A stretch of 8,958 nucleotides of DNA, from the NCBI GenBank assembly GCA_944380625.1, contig CALWIE010000111.1, positions 1 to 8,958 on the forward strand, written 5' to 3'. The DNA comes from an uncultured Clostridia bacterium (lineage in GTDB: Bacteria > Bacillota_A > Clostridia > Oscillospirales > Acutalibacteraceae). The position numbers and the translations under genes are program-made. Below, piece after piece: positions 7,376 to 8,958 of the stretch; position 1 is the first letter of the stretch; the number at the start of each line of letters is the position of its first letter. The notes below the pieces were generated by a model that saw only the letters and a program-made list of their open reading frames with translations, had not been told where the DNA came from and ran no database searches.

Positions 7376-7416
7376 AAAAGCCGCCCTGCCCCAAGTCCTG
7401 GCAGAGGCGGGCTTTA
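7376..7416 (-). terminator. Probable intrinsic terminator of the GNAT gene
   Basis: On the minus strand, a stem beginning at the GNAT stop codon (arms 7415-7400 and 7390-7377, about 13 base pairs with small bulges, 9-nt loop) ends in TTTT (7379-7376). It should separate the GNAT gene from the kinase gene. The T tract is short and partly inside the stem, so it may leak. Confidence 0.55.
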
Positions 7417-8010
7417 TCCCCGCCGGAACACCCGGCAGGCCTGGGAGAACCGCTCCGGGTCCCCCTCCACCAGAGGGGTGACGATCATCCGGTAGATCTC
7501 CTCCATGGCCGCCTGTACGTCCCCGTCCTGGGGGCGCCCTTCCTCCAGGGGCAGGTACATGATCTGGTACTCCACCCCGAACAGATGGGTATAGACGCCG
7601 CTTTTCCCGCAGCCGCAGTGCTCGTAAAAACGGATGCGCCGGCGGCGGGTCTCCTCCTCCTGGGGGGACTGGGCGGTCTCCACGCTCTCCACTTCCAGGA
7701 GGACAAAGGGCACCCCAAAGTCCCGGCCCTTGTCCCCCAGGCCTCCCAGGAACTTCTGGCCGATGCCCTGTCCCCGCAGGGCGGCATCCACGGCGTAGTA
7801 GTCCAGCAGGGCCGCCCCCGGGCACCGGGCAAAGGCCGCGTAGGCCAAAACCCGCTCCCCCTCCTGGGCGCCAAAGCACAGGTAGTTTCCCTGCTGGGTC
7901 AAGGTCTCCATACTGCGCCAGGGGCGCAGCTCGCTGGGAGGAAAATCCTCCTTCATCCGGGTGCCGTACAGCGCCCGCATTTCCGAAAGCCCCAGCTTGA
8001 CGATTTCCAT
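7414..8010 (-). CDS. GNAT-family N-acetyltransferase
   Basis: 198-aa protein expected to transfer an acetyl group from acetyl-CoA to an amine; the substrate is unknown. Evidence is the GNAT fold signature: beta-strand YYAVDAALRGQGIGQKFL with the acetyl-CoA pyrophosphate-binding loop RGQGIG (79-84), then the C-terminal motif RFYEHCGCGKSGVY, matching the usual FYExxGF position. The segment LLEVESVETAQSPQEEETRRR between them is charged and may be a flexible loop. After the fold there is a helical tail of about 35 residues (AAMEEIYRMIVTPLVEGDPERF). The start ATG at 8008-8010 has a clear purine-rich site (AAGGAAGG) just upstream. It has its own promoter, divergent from the GH25 gene, and its own terminator, so it is probably monocistronic. 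GNAT function cannot be narrowed from sequence alone. Confidence 0.9.
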   Translation of the reverse strand: MEIVKLGLSEMRALYGTRMKEDFPPSELRPWRSMETLTQQGNYLCFGAQEGERVLAYAAFARCPGAALLDYYAVDAALRGQGIGQKFLGGLGDKGRDFGVPFVLLEVESVETAQSPQEEETRRRRIRFYEHCGCGKSGVYTHLFGVEYQIMYLPLEEGRPQDGDVQAAMEEIYRMIVTPLVEGDPERFSQACRVFRRG

Positions 8011-8073
8011 ATTTTCCTTCCTTTCTTTATTGAAAACAGGGAACCCGGGCGCTCCCCCGCCCCCCTGGGAATG

Positions 8074-8102
8074 ATTGTAACAAAAACTTTCCCATTCGGC
8101 AA
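8074..8102 (-). promoter_or_regulatory. Sigma-A-type promoter for the GNAT gene
   Basis: On the minus strand, TTGCCG (8102-8097) and TACAAT (8079-8074) are separated by exactly 17 bp. The predicted transcript starts near 8067, giving a leader of about 57 nt before the GNAT start. Confidence 0.7.
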
Positions 8103-8133
8103 GGGAGGAAAAACCAGGAAAACCACTTGCAGG

Positions 8134-8162
8134 TTGCCTTTTCGACAGTTTTCGTGTATAAT
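8134..8162 (+). promoter_or_regulatory. Sigma-A-type promoter for the GH25 gene
   Basis: TTGCCT (8134-8139), a 17-bp spacer and a perfect TATAAT (8157-8162). Transcription would start near 8169, leaving a leader of about 75 nt. The -35 elements of this promoter and of the GNAT promoter lie back to back about 31 bp apart, so one bound regulator could affect both. Confidence 0.75.
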
Positions 8163-8244
8163 GTGCCCAAAGCCCTCTAAAAAGACGCCGGACGCTTCAG
8201 GCGCACGGCCCCTCCCGCCCGGCGCAGGGAAAGGAATGGAACAT

Positions 8245-8958
8245 ATGGATTCCCTAAAAAAACGCAATCTCTTTTTGGCGGCGACCCTCTTTTTGGTGGC
8301 CGCTATTGTGGTGGCTTCCGCCTTTATTTTAGTCCAGGGTCCCCGGGAAAGCTCTGTGGAGGTGCTCTCCCGCAACGACGACGGCACCTTGCTGGTCAAC
8401 GACGTAAACGACGGCCAAATGACCATCCCCTACTACGACATCCCCACCAACGACAAGTACACCCCCGAGGACTTCCGGGAGGAGGGCAGCGGGATCATCA
8501 CCTACCAGGGCGGCGACAGTGCCCTGGGCATCAACGTCAGCTCCCAGTCTGGGGAAATCGACTGGGCCCAAGTGAAGGAGAGCGGCGTGGACTTCGCCCT
8601 GATCCGGGTGGGCTACAGAGGCTACACCCGGGGCCAGATGGTCCTGGATGAAAACTTCCAGGCAAACATCACCGGCGCCGCCGAGGCGGGCCTGCCGGTG
8701 GGGGTCTATTTCTACTCCAAGGCCGTCACCGACGCCGAGGCCGACGAGGAGGCCTCCTTCGTGCTGGAGCAGATCCGGGGCCACAACGTGGACTACCCCA
8801 TCGCCTTCTTCTGGGAGTACGACTACACCGACGAGGGCAACCTGGACCAGGCCGCCCGCACCATCCAGTGCAACGGGGACCAGATCACCGGGTTTATCGA
8901 CACCTTCTGCCGGAAGGTGGAGGACGCCGGCTTCGAGGCCGCCTACTATGCCACCAAG
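8245..8958 (+). CDS. Membrane-anchored GH25 (lysozyme-fold) protein, 5' part, catalytic Asp residues replaced
   Basis: The open frame continues past the window end; 238 codons are visible. Residues about 4-30 (SLKKRNLFLAATLFLVAAIV...) form a Lys/Arg-flanked hydrophobic segment: a signal anchor placing the rest outside the cell. A linker of about 60 residues precedes the GH25 domain, recognised by GINVSSQSGEIDWAQVKESG (95-114), FALIRVGYRGY, LPVGVYFYSKAVTDAEADEEASFVL and YPIAFFWEY. GH25 enzymes cut the MurNAc-GlcNAc bond of peptidoglycan using acidic residues in GxDVS and FDxE. Here the first Asp is Asn97 and the FDxE Asp is Phe189; only Glu191 remains. Activity may therefore be lost or altered. 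The start at 8245 has AAGGA (8231-8235) 9 nt upstream; an in-frame ATG at 8236 is an alternative that adds three residues. Confidence 0.85.
   Translation, partial: MDSLKKRNLFLAATLFLVAAIVVASAFILVQGPRESSVEVLSRNDDGTLLVNDVNDGQMTIPYYDIPTNDKYTPEDFREEGSGIITYQGGDSALGINVSSQSGEIDWAQVKESGVDFALIRVGYRGYTRGQMVLDENFQANITGAAEAGLPVGVYFYSKAVTDAEADEEASFVLEQIRGHNVDYPIAFFWEYDYTDEGNLDQAARTIQCNGDQITGFIDTFCRKVEDAGFEAAYYATK

Overview
The window looks like chromosomal DNA from a G+C-rich member of the Clostridia, most plausibly Oscillospiraceae or a relative (Flavonifractor/Lawsonibacter type). This is an inference from four things: strong Shine-Dalgarno sites, sigma-A-like promoters, C/G-ending codons, and a type II topoisomerase pair whose wording (RPAVIFGS, IPEIDGFKPSHRK, LNPHGDAAIYD) I associate with the divergent Clostridia paralogue. 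No database search was possible.

Layout. Positions 1-1307 hold the 3' part of an ftsH-type membrane AAA+ protease, cut by the window edge inside its Walker A motif. A hairpin follows it. Positions 1393-5625 hold a tight two-gene operon, parE-like then parC-like (15 nt apart), encoding both halves of an ATP-dependent type II DNA topoisomerase. Positions 5626-6183 are a non-coding mosaic of direct, tandem and inverted repeats with G+C-rich hairpins. Three minus-strand genes follow, read right to left: a GNAT acetyltransferase (7414-8010), a uridine-kinase-family P-loop kinase (6745-7314) and a MarR-type regulator (6184-6636). Each seems to be its own transcription unit: a hairpin lies after the GNAT and kinase genes, and the MarR and GNAT genes have recognisable promoters. 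Divergent from the GNAT gene, a membrane-anchored GH25 (lysozyme-fold) protein starts at 8245 on the plus strand and runs off the window end.

How the genes fit together. ParE supplies the ATPase gate and the Toprim metal site, and ParC supplies the active-site tyrosine, so these two act as one enzyme. The remaining genes are not an obvious pathway. They are single-gene housekeeping or accessory units with separate signals.

Most worth a second look: (1) the GH25 protein has Asn and Phe where the family normally has two catalytic-site aspartates, suggesting a non-hydrolytic or altered lysozyme fold; (2) the ParE/ParC pair is divergent and carries Ala at the main quinolone-resistance serine position; (3) the 558-bp repeat mosaic; (4) the only canonical plus-strand terminator after the topoisomerase operon lies more than 1 kb downstream, beyond an antisense marR gene. 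I saw no clear evidence of a phage, insertion sequence, CRISPR array or defence system.
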